From NCBI RefSeq assembly GCF_965279675.1, contig NZ_CBDIIJ010000002.1, positions 2,294,001 to 2,358,000 on the forward strand: a stretch of 64,000 nt of DNA, written 5' to 3'. Origin of the DNA: Mucisphaera sp965279675. GTDB lineage: Bacteria > Planctomycetota > Phycisphaerae > Phycisphaerales > Phycisphaeraceae. A model generated the notes under the pieces. That model did no database searches. It was not told where the DNA came from and saw only the letters and a program-made list of their open reading frames with translations. Positions 16,436 to 25,763 of this stretch are shown here, one piece after another (the first letter of the stretch is position 1; every line of letters begins with the position of its first letter). The position numbers were made by a program, and so were the translations under genes.

Positions 16436-19162
16436 CTAGGGCTGCTTGTCTTTGTTGTTGGCCTGGTCGACGAGTTGGCGGAGGAGGTCGAAGGCCTGCA
16501 TAGGGGTGAGTTGGTTGAGGTCGGTCTGGCGGAGCTGGTCGACGACGGGGTGTTCGAGGACTTTGGTGAACAGGGGGAGGTCGGGTTCGGGGAGGGTGGT
16601 GGTGGTTTGGGGTTTGGCGATGCCGGCGAGGTTCTGGGCGGCGTGCTGGTTGGAGAGGGTGGTGAGGAGTTCGGCGGCGCGGTCGATGACGGGCTGGGGC
16701 ATGCCGGCGAGTTTGGCAACGTGGATGCCGTAGGAGCGGTCGGTGGCTCCGGGTTCGATGCGGTGGAGGAAGACGACCTGGTCGTTCCACTCGCGGACTT
16801 TGACGTGGAGGTTCAGGACGTGGTCGGGGAGCTGATCGGCGAGTTGGGTGAGTTCGTGGTAGTGGGTCGCCATGAGGACGCGGGGCGGGTCGGGTCGGGT
16901 GGCGAAGTGTTCGGCGATGGCCCAGGCGAGGGAGAGGCCGTCGAGGGTGGAGGTGCCGCGGCCGATCTCGTCGAGGATGATGAGGGATCGGCTGGTGGCG
17001 TGGTGGGCCATGCGGGCGGTTTCGGACATCTCGACCATGAAGGTGGACTGTCCGGTGTGGAGTTCGTCGGAGGCTCCGATGCGGGTGAAGATGCGGTCGG
17101 TGAGGCCGATGGTGGCGGACCTGGCGGGGACGAAGGAGCCGGCGTGGGCGAGGAGGGTGAGCAGGGCGGCCTGGCGGATGAAGGTGGACTTGCCGGCCAT
17201 GTTGGGGCCGGTGATCAGAGCCAATCCCCCTCGCCCGCCATGGCTGACTGATTCGTCATTGTCTGACGTATTGAGGTGGATGTCGTTGGGGACGAAGCGT
17301 TCGGCGAGGAGGGTGTCGAGGACGGGATGGCGGGCTTCGGTGATCTGGAGGGTGGGGGTGTTGGTGAGGGCGGGTTGGGTCCAGCGTCGGCGGAGGGCGG
17401 TTCGGGCAAAGGCGAGGAGGGTGTCGAGTTCGGCGACGACAGTGGCGAAGCCGCGGAGGGCGTCGGCCTGGTCGATGATCTCGCGGCAGAGGGTTTCGAA
17501 GAGGGCTTTTTCGCGGGCGATGGCTTCGGTTTCGGCGTGGAGGACGCGGGTTTCGTAGCCCTTGAGTTCGGCGGTGATGAAGCGTTCGGCGTTTTTGAGG
17601 GTCTGTTTGCGGGTCCAGCTTTCGGGGGCTTTGTCGCGATGGGCGGCGGTGAGTTCGATGTAGTAGCCGAAGACTTTGTTGAAGCCGACCTTGAGGGAGT
17701 TGACGTTGATCTCGTCGATGAGTTTTTTCTGGTAGCGAGCGAGCCAGGCCTGGGAGTCTCTTTGGAGGCCGCGGGCTTCGTCGAGTTGGGGGTCGATGCC
17801 GTCGCGGATGAGGCCGCCTTCACGGAGGTGAGCGGGTGGTGTGTCGACGCATCGGGTGGTGATGGTGTTGGCGATCTGATCGAGTGCGTTCTGGTGGGCT
17901 TCAAGCTGGCTGGCGAGGGGCTTGAGGGCGTCGTGTTCGGCGAGGTGGGTTGTGAGGGATTGGGCTTTGGTGGTGCTGGAGCCGAGGGCGACGATGTCGC
18001 GGGGGTTGGCGCGGCCGAGGGTGAGTCGTGCGAGGATGCGTTCGATGTCCTGGACGTCGGCGAGTTGGTTCTTGAGGGCGTCGAGGAGGCGGGGTGCCTG
18101 GGTGAGGGCGTGGACGATGTGGTGGCGTTGCTCGATGGGTTGTTGCTGGTTGAGGGGGTAGGTGAGCCAGCGGCGGAGGGTTCGGCGGCCGAGGGCGGTG
18201 GCGGGTTTTTCGAAGACGGAGAGGAGGGAGCCTTCTTCGGATTCGGAGCGGGTGGTACGGACGATTTCGAGGCTGCGGAAGGCGGCTTCGTCGAGGACGA
18301 GGTGGTTGTGTCGGGGAAAGGGGCGTGGGGGTTGGAGGTGCGAGAGGGCGGTGTGGGCGTTTTCGGTATTGTCGGTTTGCTGGGTTTCTTTGAGGTAGTG
18401 GAGGATGGCGGCTGCGGGGAGGAGTTCGGGGGCATCGTCGGCGAGGCCGAAGGCGGTGAAGGCGGCGACCTGATAGTGCTTGCGGAGGAGGTCGATGGCT
18501 TCGTCGCGGTGGAACTGCCAGCCGGGGCGGCCGGTGCCTATGGCGGTGGTGCGGTCGAGGAGGGCCTGGGCTCGGGGGGCGATCTGGCCGGTGGAGGTCT
18601 GGCTGTAGAGGAGTTCGGAGGGGCTGAGGCGGGCGAGTTCGTCGGGGAGCTGGTCTTCGGGGAGGGTGGCGACCCAGAAGGTGCCGGTGCTGAGTTCGGC
18701 CCATGCGAGAGCGGTCTGGTGGTTGTCGAGGAAGGCGACGGCGGCAAGTGGGTTGTCTTTGCCTTCGTCGAGGAGGGAGGATTCGGTGAGGGTGCCGGGG
18801 GTGACGACGCGGGTGACGTCTCGTTTGACGACGCCTTTGGCCTGAGCGGGGTCTTCGACTTGGTCGCAGACGGCGACGCGGTGTCCGGCCTGGATCATTC
18901 GTCGGAGGTAGCCGTCGACGGCGTGGTAGGGCACGCCGGCCATGTCGATGCCTTTGGTTCGTTGGGTGAGGGTGACGCCGAGGACGCGGTGGGCGAGTTT
19001 GGCGTCGTGGTAGAAGAGTTCGTAGAAGTCGCCCATGCGGAAGAAGAGGACGCAGTCGGGGTAGCGTTCTTTGAAGCCGTGGAACTGGCGCATGGCGGGG
19101 GTGAGGTGCTGGGCGCCTTCGGGGATGGCGGGCTTGGTTGAGCTGGCGGCGGCTTCGGGCAT
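16436..19162 (-). CDS. mutS: DNA mismatch repair protein MutS
   Basis: A 908-aa mismatch-recognition ATPase. The mismatch-reading Phe-X-Glu motif is F46-Y-E48 in FRMGDFYELF. The ABC-type ATPase carries Walker A GPNMAGKSTFIRQ, the Q-loop/ABC signature region STFMVEMSETA, Walker B LIILDEIGRGTSTLDG and the switch histidine in ATHYHEL. Just before Walker A is a short hydrophilic insertion (TSDNDESVSHGGRGG). The start ATG 19162 has a weak ribosome-binding site. It heads the mutS - DUF4149-like - nth run and is divergent from priA. Confidence 0.97.
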   Translation of the reverse strand: MPEAAASSTKPAIPEGAQHLTPAMRQFHGFKERYPDCVLFFRMGDFYELFYHDAKLAHRVLGVTLTQRTKGIDMAGVPYHAVDGYLRRMIQAGHRVAVCDQVEDPAQAKGVVKRDVTRVVTPGTLTESSLLDEGKDNPLAAVAFLDNHQTALAWAELSTGTFWVATLPEDQLPDELARLSPSELLYSQTSTGQIAPRAQALLDRTTAIGTGRPGWQFHRDEAIDLLRKHYQVAAFTAFGLADDAPELLPAAAILHYLKETQQTDNTENAHTALSHLQPPRPFPRHNHLVLDEAAFRSLEIVRTTRSESEEGSLLSVFEKPATALGRRTLRRWLTYPLNQQQPIEQRHHIVHALTQAPRLLDALKNQLADVQDIERILARLTLGRANPRDIVALGSSTTKAQSLTTHLAEHDALKPLASQLEAHQNALDQIANTITTRCVDTPPAHLREGGLIRDGIDPQLDEARGLQRDSQAWLARYQKKLIDEINVNSLKVGFNKVFGYYIELTAAHRDKAPESWTRKQTLKNAERFITAELKGYETRVLHAETEAIAREKALFETLCREIIDQADALRGFATVVAELDTLLAFARTALRRRWTQPALTNTPTLQITEARHPVLDTLLAERFVPNDIHLNTSDNDESVSHGGRGGLALITGPNMAGKSTFIRQAALLTLLAHAGSFVPARSATIGLTDRIFTRIGASDELHTGQSTFMVEMSETARMAHHATSRSLIILDEIGRGTSTLDGLSLAWAIAEHFATRPDPPRVLMATHYHELTQLADQLPDHVLNLHVKVREWNDQVVFLHRIEPGATDRSYGIHVAKLAGMPQPVIDRAAELLTTLSNQHAAQNLAGIAKPQTTTTLPEPDLPLFTKVLEHPVVDQLRQTDLNQLTPMQAFDLLRQLVDQANNKDKQP

Positions 19163-19246
19163 GGGGTGAGTTTAGTGGTTGGGGATCATGAGGTTGATGG
19201 TGGTGGTTTTTTACGGCGGTCGAGGGGGCGGCGTAGACTCGGGAGC

Positions 19247-21583
19247 ATGGATGGTCTGTTTCAGGACAAGGCTGCGGCAGCAGTGGATGGGGAAGGCGGT
19301 GCTGCGCGGCGGTACGTGCGGGTGGCGATCGAGCAGGGGGTGGATGTATCGAGTGAAGGGCTGACTTATGGCGTGCCAGAAGGGCTGGGGTTGTCGATGG
19401 GGCAGCGGGTGAGGGTCCCGCTTGGTCGGGGGAACAAGGCGGTGTCGGGTTATGTGATCGAGGTGGGTGTGGATTCGGGTGGGTTGGCGGCGGGGAAGAT
19501 CAAGGATGTGGTGGGTGTGGATGGGAAGGCGCCGGTGCTGCCTGAGGCGTTGGTGGAGCTGGGTCGGTGGATGGCGCGGTATTACGTTTGCCCGCTTGGG
19601 ATGGTGTTTTCATCGATGACGCCTGCGGCTGTGTCGAAGGGGATCGGCTTGTCGACGCGTGTTGAGGTGCGACTGAGTCCTTCATTGGATGAGGGTCAGA
19701 AGCTGACGAAGCTGCAGCGGGCGTTGGTGGGTGCGGCGACGGAGGCTGAGGAACCTGATGGATGGGTGGAGCGTCTTGTCTTGGCGGAGCGTGGGGGCGC
19801 GAAGACGGCGGGGCCGGTTAAGAAGCTGGTGGAGCTTGGCGTTTTCGAAGAGCGGCGGGTGGAGACGATTCTGGCAGATGCGGTGGAGGCGCGGGGTGCT
19901 GGTGATACGTCTTCGATCGTGTTGACGGAAGAGCAGCGGGTCGCGCTCGAGCGTTTAGAGGCGATGGCGAGGGAGGGGTTTGGGGTGGGTCTGTTGCATG
20001 GGGTGACGGGGTCGGGGAAGACGGAGGTTTACCTGCGACTGATTGAATCGGTGCGGGCTGGGGATTCGGAGGCGGGTGTGATTGTGTTGGTGCCGGAGAT
20101 TGCGTTGACGCCTCAGACGGTGGGGCGGTTCATGGCGCGGTTCGGAGACGTGGCGGTGCTGCATTCGGGGTTGACGGCGGCGCAGCGGAATGCGCAGTGG
20201 CATCGTGTGCGAACGGGTGCGGCGAAGGTGGTGGTGGGGGCGCGGTCGGCGGTGTTTGCGCCTGTGGAGCGGTTGCGGCTGGTGATCGTGGATGAGGAGC
20301 ACGACAGCAGCTACAAGCAGGATCAGCTGCCGAGGTATCAGGCGCGGGACGTGGCGATTCGTCGGGCGCAGCGGGCGGGCGCGTTGGTGTTGCTGGGTTC
20401 GGCGACGCCTAGTTTGGAGTCGCTTCATAACGCGCTGTCCCGGGACAACTTTGAGCTGCTGCGGCTGACGGAGCGCCCTGCGGGGATGCGGATGCCTCAG
20501 GCGGAGGTGGTGGATCTGGTGGCGGAGCGGCGGAGTCGTCGTGGGATTCATCTGATCGGTCAGCGGATGGAGGCTGAGCTGCGTCGGCTGGTGGAGGGAG
20601 AAGCCTCGGAGCGTGGGCAGGCGATCGTGCTGCTGAACCGTCGTGGGTATGCGAGTCATATTTCGTGTCCGAGTGATGCGTGTGGGTGGATCAAGTCCTG
20701 CGATCACTGCGATGCGACGATGGTCTTTCACAAGCAGGAGCGGTTGCCAAGGGGTGGACTGGCGCGGTGTCATCACTGTGAGGCGGAGCAACTGGTTCCG
20801 GAGCACTGTCCCGATTGTGGGAGGCGGGTGACGCTATTTGGTTGGGGGACGCAGCGGGTGGAGGATGAGTTGGCGGACAAGATTCCCGGGCTGCGATTGA
20901 TACGGATGGACTCGGACACGATGCGTGGGCATCGGGACTATCTGGATTCGCTGGAGGCGTTTGGGCGGGGTGAGGCGGACGTGCTGTTAGGGACGCAGCT
21001 GGTGGCGAAGGGGTTGGATTTCCCCGGGGTGCGTCTGGTGGGGATCGTGTCAGCGGATACGGGTATGCATCTGCCGGACTTTCGGGCGGCGGAGCGGACG
21101 TTTCAGTTGGTGGCGCAGGTGGCCGGGCGTGCGGGTCGGAGTGCGACGCGTGGGCGGGTGATTGTGCAGACGCTGAATCCGATGGACCCGACGCTGGAGC
21201 TGGCGATGCGTGGGGATTACGACGGTTTTGCGGAGCGGGAGCTGACGCTGCGGAAGAAGCTAAAGCTGCCGCCGGTGGCGAAGATGGTTCGGCTGGTGGT
21301 GAGGCATCGTGATCTGGCGGCGTGTCATCGTCTGGCGGCGGAGTTGGCGGGGGAGCTGGTGGCGGCGCGGGATTCGCTGGGTGTGGATGTGCGGGTGCGT
21401 GGGCCGATGGTGCCGGCGATGGCGCGGCTGGCGGATCATCATCGGCAGCAGATCGAGTTGCTGGGGTCGGCGGATGGTCGGGCGGAGGGGTTGCAGCGGG
21501 TGATGGCGGCGCTGCGGAATCGGGGGCGATTGATTTCGAACGCGACGATCGCGGTGGATGTGGACCCGGTGAGTTTGTTGTGA
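19247..21583 (+). CDS. priA: Primosomal protein N', replication restart helicase
   Basis: A 778-aa superfamily-2 helicase that reloads the replisome at stalled forks. Walker A GVTGSGKTEVY and Walker B VIVDEEHDSSYKQ are clear. The zinc-binding region has eight cysteines in paired motifs (CPSDACGWIKSCDHC and CHHCEAEQLVPEHCPDC). Helicase motifs V/VI lie in GTQLVAKGLDFPGV and QVAGRAGR. ATG 19247 is preferred over the in-frame start at 19166, with GGGAG just upstream. Confidence 0.96.
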   Translation: MDGLFQDKAAAAVDGEGGAARRYVRVAIEQGVDVSSEGLTYGVPEGLGLSMGQRVRVPLGRGNKAVSGYVIEVGVDSGGLAAGKIKDVVGVDGKAPVLPEALVELGRWMARYYVCPLGMVFSSMTPAAVSKGIGLSTRVEVRLSPSLDEGQKLTKLQRALVGAATEAEEPDGWVERLVLAERGGAKTAGPVKKLVELGVFEERRVETILADAVEARGAGDTSSIVLTEEQRVALERLEAMAREGFGVGLLHGVTGSGKTEVYLRLIESVRAGDSEAGVIVLVPEIALTPQTVGRFMARFGDVAVLHSGLTAAQRNAQWHRVRTGAAKVVVGARSAVFAPVERLRLVIVDEEHDSSYKQDQLPRYQARDVAIRRAQRAGALVLLGSATPSLESLHNALSRDNFELLRLTERPAGMRMPQAEVVDLVAERRSRRGIHLIGQRMEAELRRLVEGEASERGQAIVLLNRRGYASHISCPSDACGWIKSCDHCDATMVFHKQERLPRGGLARCHHCEAEQLVPEHCPDCGRRVTLFGWGTQRVEDELADKIPGLRLIRMDSDTMRGHRDYLDSLEAFGRGEADVLLGTQLVAKGLDFPGVRLVGIVSADTGMHLPDFRAAERTFQLVAQVAGRAGRSATRGRVIVQTLNPMDPTLELAMRGDYDGFAERELTLRKKLKLPPVAKMVRLVVRHRDLAACHRLAAELAGELVAARDSLGVDVRVRGPMVPAMARLADHHRQQIELLGSADGRAEGLQRVMAALRNRGRLISNATIAVDVDPVSLL

Positions 21584-21598
21584 CTTAAGTGACGATGG

Positions 21599-22405
21599 TT
21601 ATTCGTCGTGGTCGTCTTCTTCGTTGGTTTTTTCGTTGTTGCCGAAGAGTCCCCGGCCGATGCGGATGACGTTAGCGCCTTCTTCGATGGCGACTTCGAA
21701 GTCGCCTGACATGCCCATGGAGAGGACGGTGAAGTCGGGGCCGCCGATGCCTTCCTTGCGGATGTCGTGGAAGATGCCGGCGGCTCTTGCGAAGGTGGGT
21801 CGTGCGTCTTCGGGTCGGTCGGAGTATGGGGCCATGGTCATGATGCCTCGGAGTCGGAGGTGCATCATGGTGTCGATCTGTTCGGCGACGTGGAGGGCGG
21901 CGGGTGAGGCGACACCGTGCTTGGAGATTTCGCCAGAGACGTTGACCTGTAGGAGGATGTCGATGACCTGATCGGTGCGAGCGCCGTAGGCGTGGAGTTC
22001 CTCGGCGAGTCGGAGGGAGTCGATGCCGTGGATGAGGTCGACGATGGGGACGGCCTGCTTGACCTTGTTGCGTTGGAGGTGGCCGATCATGTGCCAGCGG
22101 ATGCGGTCGGGAACGATGGTGGGCTCGCCTTCGACGGCGTTGCCGAGGGACCGTCGCCGGGAGAGGTATTCCTCGAGTTGCGCGGCACGCTGGGTGAGTT
22201 GCTGGACGCGGTTTTCGCCGAGGTCGGTGTGTCCGAGGTCGACGAGGGTTCTGATCTGATCGGGGCTGGCGTTCTTGGTGACGGCGACCATGAGGACATC
22301 TTCGGGCCGTCGTCCGCTTTTGAGGGCGGCGGCGGCGATGCGCTCGTTGATGCGTTGATAGCTCTGCCTGACCTCTGTCGGGCCCACCATGGGTTCAGTC
22401 GTCAT
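21599..22405 (-). CDS. Pyridoxal-phosphate homeostasis protein, YggS/PROSC family
   Basis: A 268-aa single-domain PLP-binding protein with the alanine-racemase-type barrel. The PLP lysine is K44 in MVAVTKNAS. Typical motifs follow: LGENRVQQL, RWHMIGHLQRNKVK and SMGMSGDFEVAIEEGANVIRIGRGLFG. It ends in an acidic tail rich in D and E. It is convergent with priA, with 15 nt between stops. It balances PLP pools rather than catalysing a reaction. Confidence 0.94.
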   Translation of the reverse strand: MTTEPMVGPTEVRQSYQRINERIAAAALKSGRRPEDVLMVAVTKNASPDQIRTLVDLGHTDLGENRVQQLTQRAAQLEEYLSRRRSLGNAVEGEPTIVPDRIRWHMIGHLQRNKVKQAVPIVDLIHGIDSLRLAEELHAYGARTDQVIDILLQVNVSGEISKHGVASPAALHVAEQIDTMMHLRLRGIMTMAPYSDRPEDARPTFARAAGIFHDIRKEGIGGPDFTVLSMGMSGDFEVAIEEGANVIRIGRGLFGNNEKTNEEDDHDE

Positions 22406-22489
22406 AGCAGAAGCCTAGAAGGGGCTTGGCTTTGCTGCAAGCGAATTGCGTGTGTTTGGGGTGACGCTCGGTGCGGTGGTGATCGTTGC

Positions 22490-23110
22490 TCAGTTTGTGT
22501 TCTGATGGGCCTGAGCGCGGTTTCTTCGGCGTTGTTTCCAGCGGAGGAAGAGGACGCCGGCGACGATGAGGGCGACGAGGCCGACGAGGATCTGTCCTTC
22601 GAGAATCCAGAGGCGTGCGGCTTCAAGGTGGTCGGCGAAGTAGAAGCCAAGGAAGAAGAAGAGGGGCGCGGAGATGGCGGCGGCGCTGCCGTCGAAGAGG
22701 GCGAATTTCCAGTAGGGGACCTTGAGGGCGCCGGCGCCGAACATGGCGGGTGCGCGGACGCCGGGGATGAAGCGACCGACGAAGATGAACTTGCCGCCGT
22801 GGCGTTCGAGCATGCCCTCGGCGCGGAGGACGCGTTGCTCGGTGAGGACGCGGTTGAGCAGGGGGAGTCTGGGGATGTGATGACCGTAGGTTCTTCCGAG
22901 CCAGAAGAGGGTGGCGTCGGCGAAGAGGATGGCGGCGAAGCAGAAGAAGAAGAGGGTGAAGGGTTCGGCGTAGCCGTGTCCGGCGAGGTAGCCGCCTATG
23001 AGCAGGGGGATGTCTTCGGGGACAGGCAGGCCGAAACCGCTGGCGAGCAGGACGGCCACCAGAACGACGTAGGGTGCGTTGACCGCGAGCTGTTCGAGCC
23101 AGGTTTCCAT
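22490..23110 (-). CDS. DedA family membrane protein
   Basis: A 206-aa inner-membrane protein. The DedA/SNARE-associated features are GFGLPVPEDIPLLIGGYLAG, then GRTYGHHIP, and HGGKFIFVGRFIPGVRAPAMFGAGA with its conserved arginines, followed by two helices. The E in PVPED and R in GRFIPG are the expected functional residues. Members act in membrane-potential homeostasis, and some as undecaprenyl-phosphate flippases. ATG 23110 is the family start; the long open frame upstream is antisense to the CCA gene region. It is followed by 84 nt to yggS. Confidence 0.9.
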   Translation of the reverse strand: METWLEQLAVNAPYVVLVAVLLASGFGLPVPEDIPLLIGGYLAGHGYAEPFTLFFFCFAAILFADATLFWLGRTYGHHIPRLPLLNRVLTEQRVLRAEGMLERHGGKFIFVGRFIPGVRAPAMFGAGALKVPYWKFALFDGSAAAISAPLFFFLGFYFADHLEAARLWILEGQILVGLVALIVAGVLFLRWKQRRRNRAQAHQNTN

Positions 23111-23171
23111 GGGGGTTAGGAGTGTATCGGGCTTACGCGGGGGGTTTTGTGAGATAAGGGTTGAGGGTTGG

Positions 23172-24464
23172 CTAGCTGGCGGGTGTGTGTTCAGCGAGCC
23201 ATTTCCTGGCTGAGGCTTCGTCGTGGATGAGGCCTTCGAGTTGGGCGTCGTAGGCGTGGGTGAGGAGCTGGCCGAGTTTCGGGCTGGGTTTGATGCCGGC
23301 GGCGATGAGGTCTTCGCCGGTGATGAGTGGTTTGGGGTCGACGCCCTGGGCGATAAGCGGGGGTGCTTCTGCGGCAATGAGGGGGGTGATGTGTGGGTCG
23401 TTGATGGCCTGCAGGAGCGTCCAGGTGTCGGGCCATTGGGGTTCGGCGAGGAGTCGTTTGCGTCCGGCGGTGGTGAGTCTGGGCCAGTCGTGGGCTCGGG
23501 GGATGAGTTGGAGGATGCGTTGGAGGGCCTGGTGATTGTCGTTGCTGAGGCAGAGTGCTTTGCGCCAGCGGTCGGCGTCGGCTTTGGCGGTGGCGAGGCA
23601 GGCGTGGGTGATGGCTTCGAGTTGCTGGGGCAGTCGGCGGCGGGTGATCCACCATGCGGCGAGGGCGAGGCTGGCGGGGAGTGGTTTGTCGGGTAGGGCG
23701 GCGAGCGGTTGTTGGGTTTCGGAGGGGTTGAGGTGGTCTTCGTTGAGGGTGACGCCGTCGAGGTGGAGGTTTTCGAGGAGATGCGTGGCGTGAGCACGTG
23801 TGGGGTGCGTGAGCATCTTGAGGGTTTCGGTGCCGATGCGTTCGCGGCTGATCTGGCCGAGGTGTTTGGCGAGTGGGCGGATGGAGGCAGCGGTTTGCGG
23901 GTCGAGCTGGAAGCCGAGTCGTGCGGCGAAGCGGACGGCGCGGAGCATGCGGAGGTAGTCCTCGGCGAAGCGCTCGTTGGGGTCGCCGATGGCTCGGATG
24001 ATTTTGTTATCGATGTCCTGCTGACCGTTGACGTAATCGATGATTTGGTCGCGGCCGGTTTGGGGGTCTGGCTTGAGTGGGTCGGCGAAGAGGCCGTTGA
24101 TGGTGAAGTCGCGGCGGAGGGCGTCCTGTTCGGCTGTGGTGAACTCGACGTGGTCGGGTCGTCGGTGGTCGGTGTAGTCGGCTTCCTTGCGGAAGGTGGC
24201 GACTTCGACGGGGCATTTGTTCTCGCGGACGAGAGCGACGCCAAAGGCTTCTCCGACCATCTGGCATCTGGGGAAAAGAGCCTTGACGTGTGTGGGTGTG
24301 GCGTCGGTGGCGACGTCGTAGTCTTTGGGTAGGAGGCCGAGGAGGGCGTCGCGGACGCAGCCGCCTGCGAGGTAGGCGGTGTGGCCGTGGTCGCGGAGTC
24401 GCTGGATGATGGCGACGGCGGCTTTTCGAGCCGGTGGGGTGGTGGTGGAGAGCTTGTGGGGCAT
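23172..24464 (-). CDS. CCA tRNA nucleotidyltransferase / poly(A) polymerase family
   Basis: A 430-aa class II nucleotidyltransferase. The head domain has the signature LAGGCVRDALLG, with the catalytic acids D48 and D50 in KDYDVATDATP. RRDFTINGLF and the ERFAEDYLRMLRAVRFAARLGF motif follow. The C-terminal half is an alpha-helical body. The tRNA-Lys gene in this window does not encode CCA, consistent with a need for CCA addition. Sequence reading cannot exclude a poly(A) polymerase. The stop is 61 nt before the DedA gene. Confidence 0.92.
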   Translation of the reverse strand: MPHKLSTTTPPARKAAVAIIQRLRDHGHTAYLAGGCVRDALLGLLPKDYDVATDATPTHVKALFPRCQMVGEAFGVALVRENKCPVEVATFRKEADYTDHRRPDHVEFTTAEQDALRRDFTINGLFADPLKPDPQTGRDQIIDYVNGQQDIDNKIIRAIGDPNERFAEDYLRMLRAVRFAARLGFQLDPQTAASIRPLAKHLGQISRERIGTETLKMLTHPTRAHATHLLENLHLDGVTLNEDHLNPSETQQPLAALPDKPLPASLALAAWWITRRRLPQQLEAITHACLATAKADADRWRKALCLSNDNHQALQRILQLIPRAHDWPRLTTAGRKRLLAEPQWPDTWTLLQAINDPHITPLIAAEAPPLIAQGVDPKPLITGEDLIAAGIKPSPKLGQLLTHAYDAQLEGLIHDEASARKWLAEHTPAS

Positions 24465-24520
24465 TTGGTGGTGAGTGTAAGTCTTGGTGCGTGCGGGTGA
24501 GGGTTGTTAAGCTGGAGGGC

Positions 24521-24757
24521 ATGAGCAAGGAGGCGTGGCATCTGGTTGTGGGGGTTGTGTTGCTTGCGATGGTTGTGCCGGTTTTGCCGGGCTGCGACAA
24601 CTCCCGGAACGCGCTTTTCCCGCCTAACACGCCGAGATCGCCTTATGAGCGGTATTTGACGCTACGGGACCGTGATCCGTCGGCGACGGTGAAGGACGCT
24701 TTTGGGCGTGATCAGCCGAATCTGCGGGAGCGTTTGCGGCCGCTGGACCTGCCTTGA
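24521..24757 (+). CDS. Small predicted lipoprotein
   Basis: A 78-aa exported protein. It has a hydrophobic signal (WHLVVGVVLLAMVVPVLPGC) whose LPGC is a lipobox, so C27 or so would be lipidated. The rest is short and polar (RSPYERYLTLRDRDPSATVKD). ATG 24521 has GGAGG two bases upstream of the usual spacing. It is divergent from the CCA gene. Function unknown; short Phycisphaerae lipoproteins of this style are common. Confidence 0.7.
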   Translation: MSKEAWHLVVGVVLLAMVVPVLPGCDNSRNALFPPNTPRSPYERYLTLRDRDPSATVKDAFGRDQPNLRERLRPLDLP

Positions 24758-24919
24758 TGGGTGATGGCATTTGGGGTTGAGGGGGTAAGTTTTGATGGTC
24801 ATGGTGGCTGGTGACGATAGAATTAGGGTTAACTGTTTGAGGGCACGCGTTTATAGCCCGATAACTTCCAGGGACAGTGTCGGTTTGGCCGGCGGCCCGG
24901 TTCGGAGTTGATTGAGACG

Positions 24920-25552
24920 ATGCCGGAACAGCGGACGATTACGGTGCTTGGTGTGCTGCTTGTGGCGATGACGCTGACGAGCAGCCTGCTGTTGCTGCTT
25001 GAGCCGGCTCCGGTGGCCCCGGTTCAGGCGGTGGCGATGCGGCTGGATACGGCGGAGCTTTCGTCGTCGGAATCGGCTTTGGATTACGCGCTGCTGGACG
25101 TAGCCGAGCCTGCGTTATGGCAGGCGATCATCGTGCATGACAGCGGTACGGCGACGGGGGATGCGGAGTCGTTGAATCGGTCGCACGAGCGGGATGGCCG
25201 TGGGGGTCTTGGGTATCACTTTGTGATCGGGAACGGGACGGATTCGGGGGATGGTGAGATCGAGGCAGGCTTCCGTTGGCGGTTGCAGTCGCAGGGGCGT
25301 TTTCTGGCGGGTGCGGAGGCGGATCGCTGGCACCGTATTGCGATCGGGATTTTGGTAGTGGGTGATGCGGATGCTTCGGCGATGACCGAGGCTCAGCGGG
25401 CGTCGTTGGTTGAGTTGGTGTCTTCGATTCAGCGTCGGTTTGGGATTCGGTCCGATTCGGTGCATGCCCATTTCGGGGCAGATGGCGTGGGGGCTCTTGA
25501 GGGTTTCTCGGTAGAGCGTTTTCGTTCTGAGTTGTCAGCGATGGCTGAGTAA
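24920..25552 (+). CDS. N-acetylmuramoyl-L-alanine amidase-like (amidase_2/PGRP) protein
   Basis: A 210-aa protein anchored or exported by one N-terminal hydrophobic helix (TITVLGVLLVAMTLTSSLLLLL). The amidase_2 fold shows a zinc-ligand motif IIVHDSGTATGDAESL, then GGLGYHFVIGNG and an E/F region where GRLxxGR is usual. The third ligand is likely the histidine in VHAHFGAD. It would cleave the peptide stem from peptidoglycan. An in-frame TTG at 24908 is possible, but ATG 24920 is preferred. The 162-nt gap before it has no clear promoter. Confidence 0.82.
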   Translation: MPEQRTITVLGVLLVAMTLTSSLLLLLEPAPVAPVQAVAMRLDTAELSSSESALDYALLDVAEPALWQAIIVHDSGTATGDAESLNRSHERDGRGGLGYHFVIGNGTDSGDGEIEAGFRWRLQSQGRFLAGAEADRWHRIAIGILVVGDADASAMTEAQRASLVELVSSIQRRFGIRSDSVHAHFGADGVGALEGFSVERFRSELSAMAE

Positions 25553-25763
25553 CCTGTATTTCTGTTGTGGTTTGCGCAGATTTCCGGGCCTTTGTGCGTA
25601 ATCATGTGGGGTTTGCTGTCGGCAAGTCCAAGCTCGGCCGATGCTTGTGGTGAGAATCACCGGACGGTAAGGTTGAGACCATTCGTTATTCGCTTGTTTA
25701 GACATCCCGTTGAGAGTGTGCTGGTCCGCGTTTGGGCTTGGATCGTGACCGGCACAGCATGGC

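Noticed and set aside
17215..19141. Large Gly/Glu/Asp-rich or Ser/Pro-rich frames opposite and alongside mutS
   Set aside because: Low-complexity shadows of mutS with no domain and no start signals.
25553..25763. Possible small protein of about 71 codons before the kinase gene
   Set aside because: No ribosome-binding site, mixed composition, and overlap with the kinase start region; more likely leader sequence.
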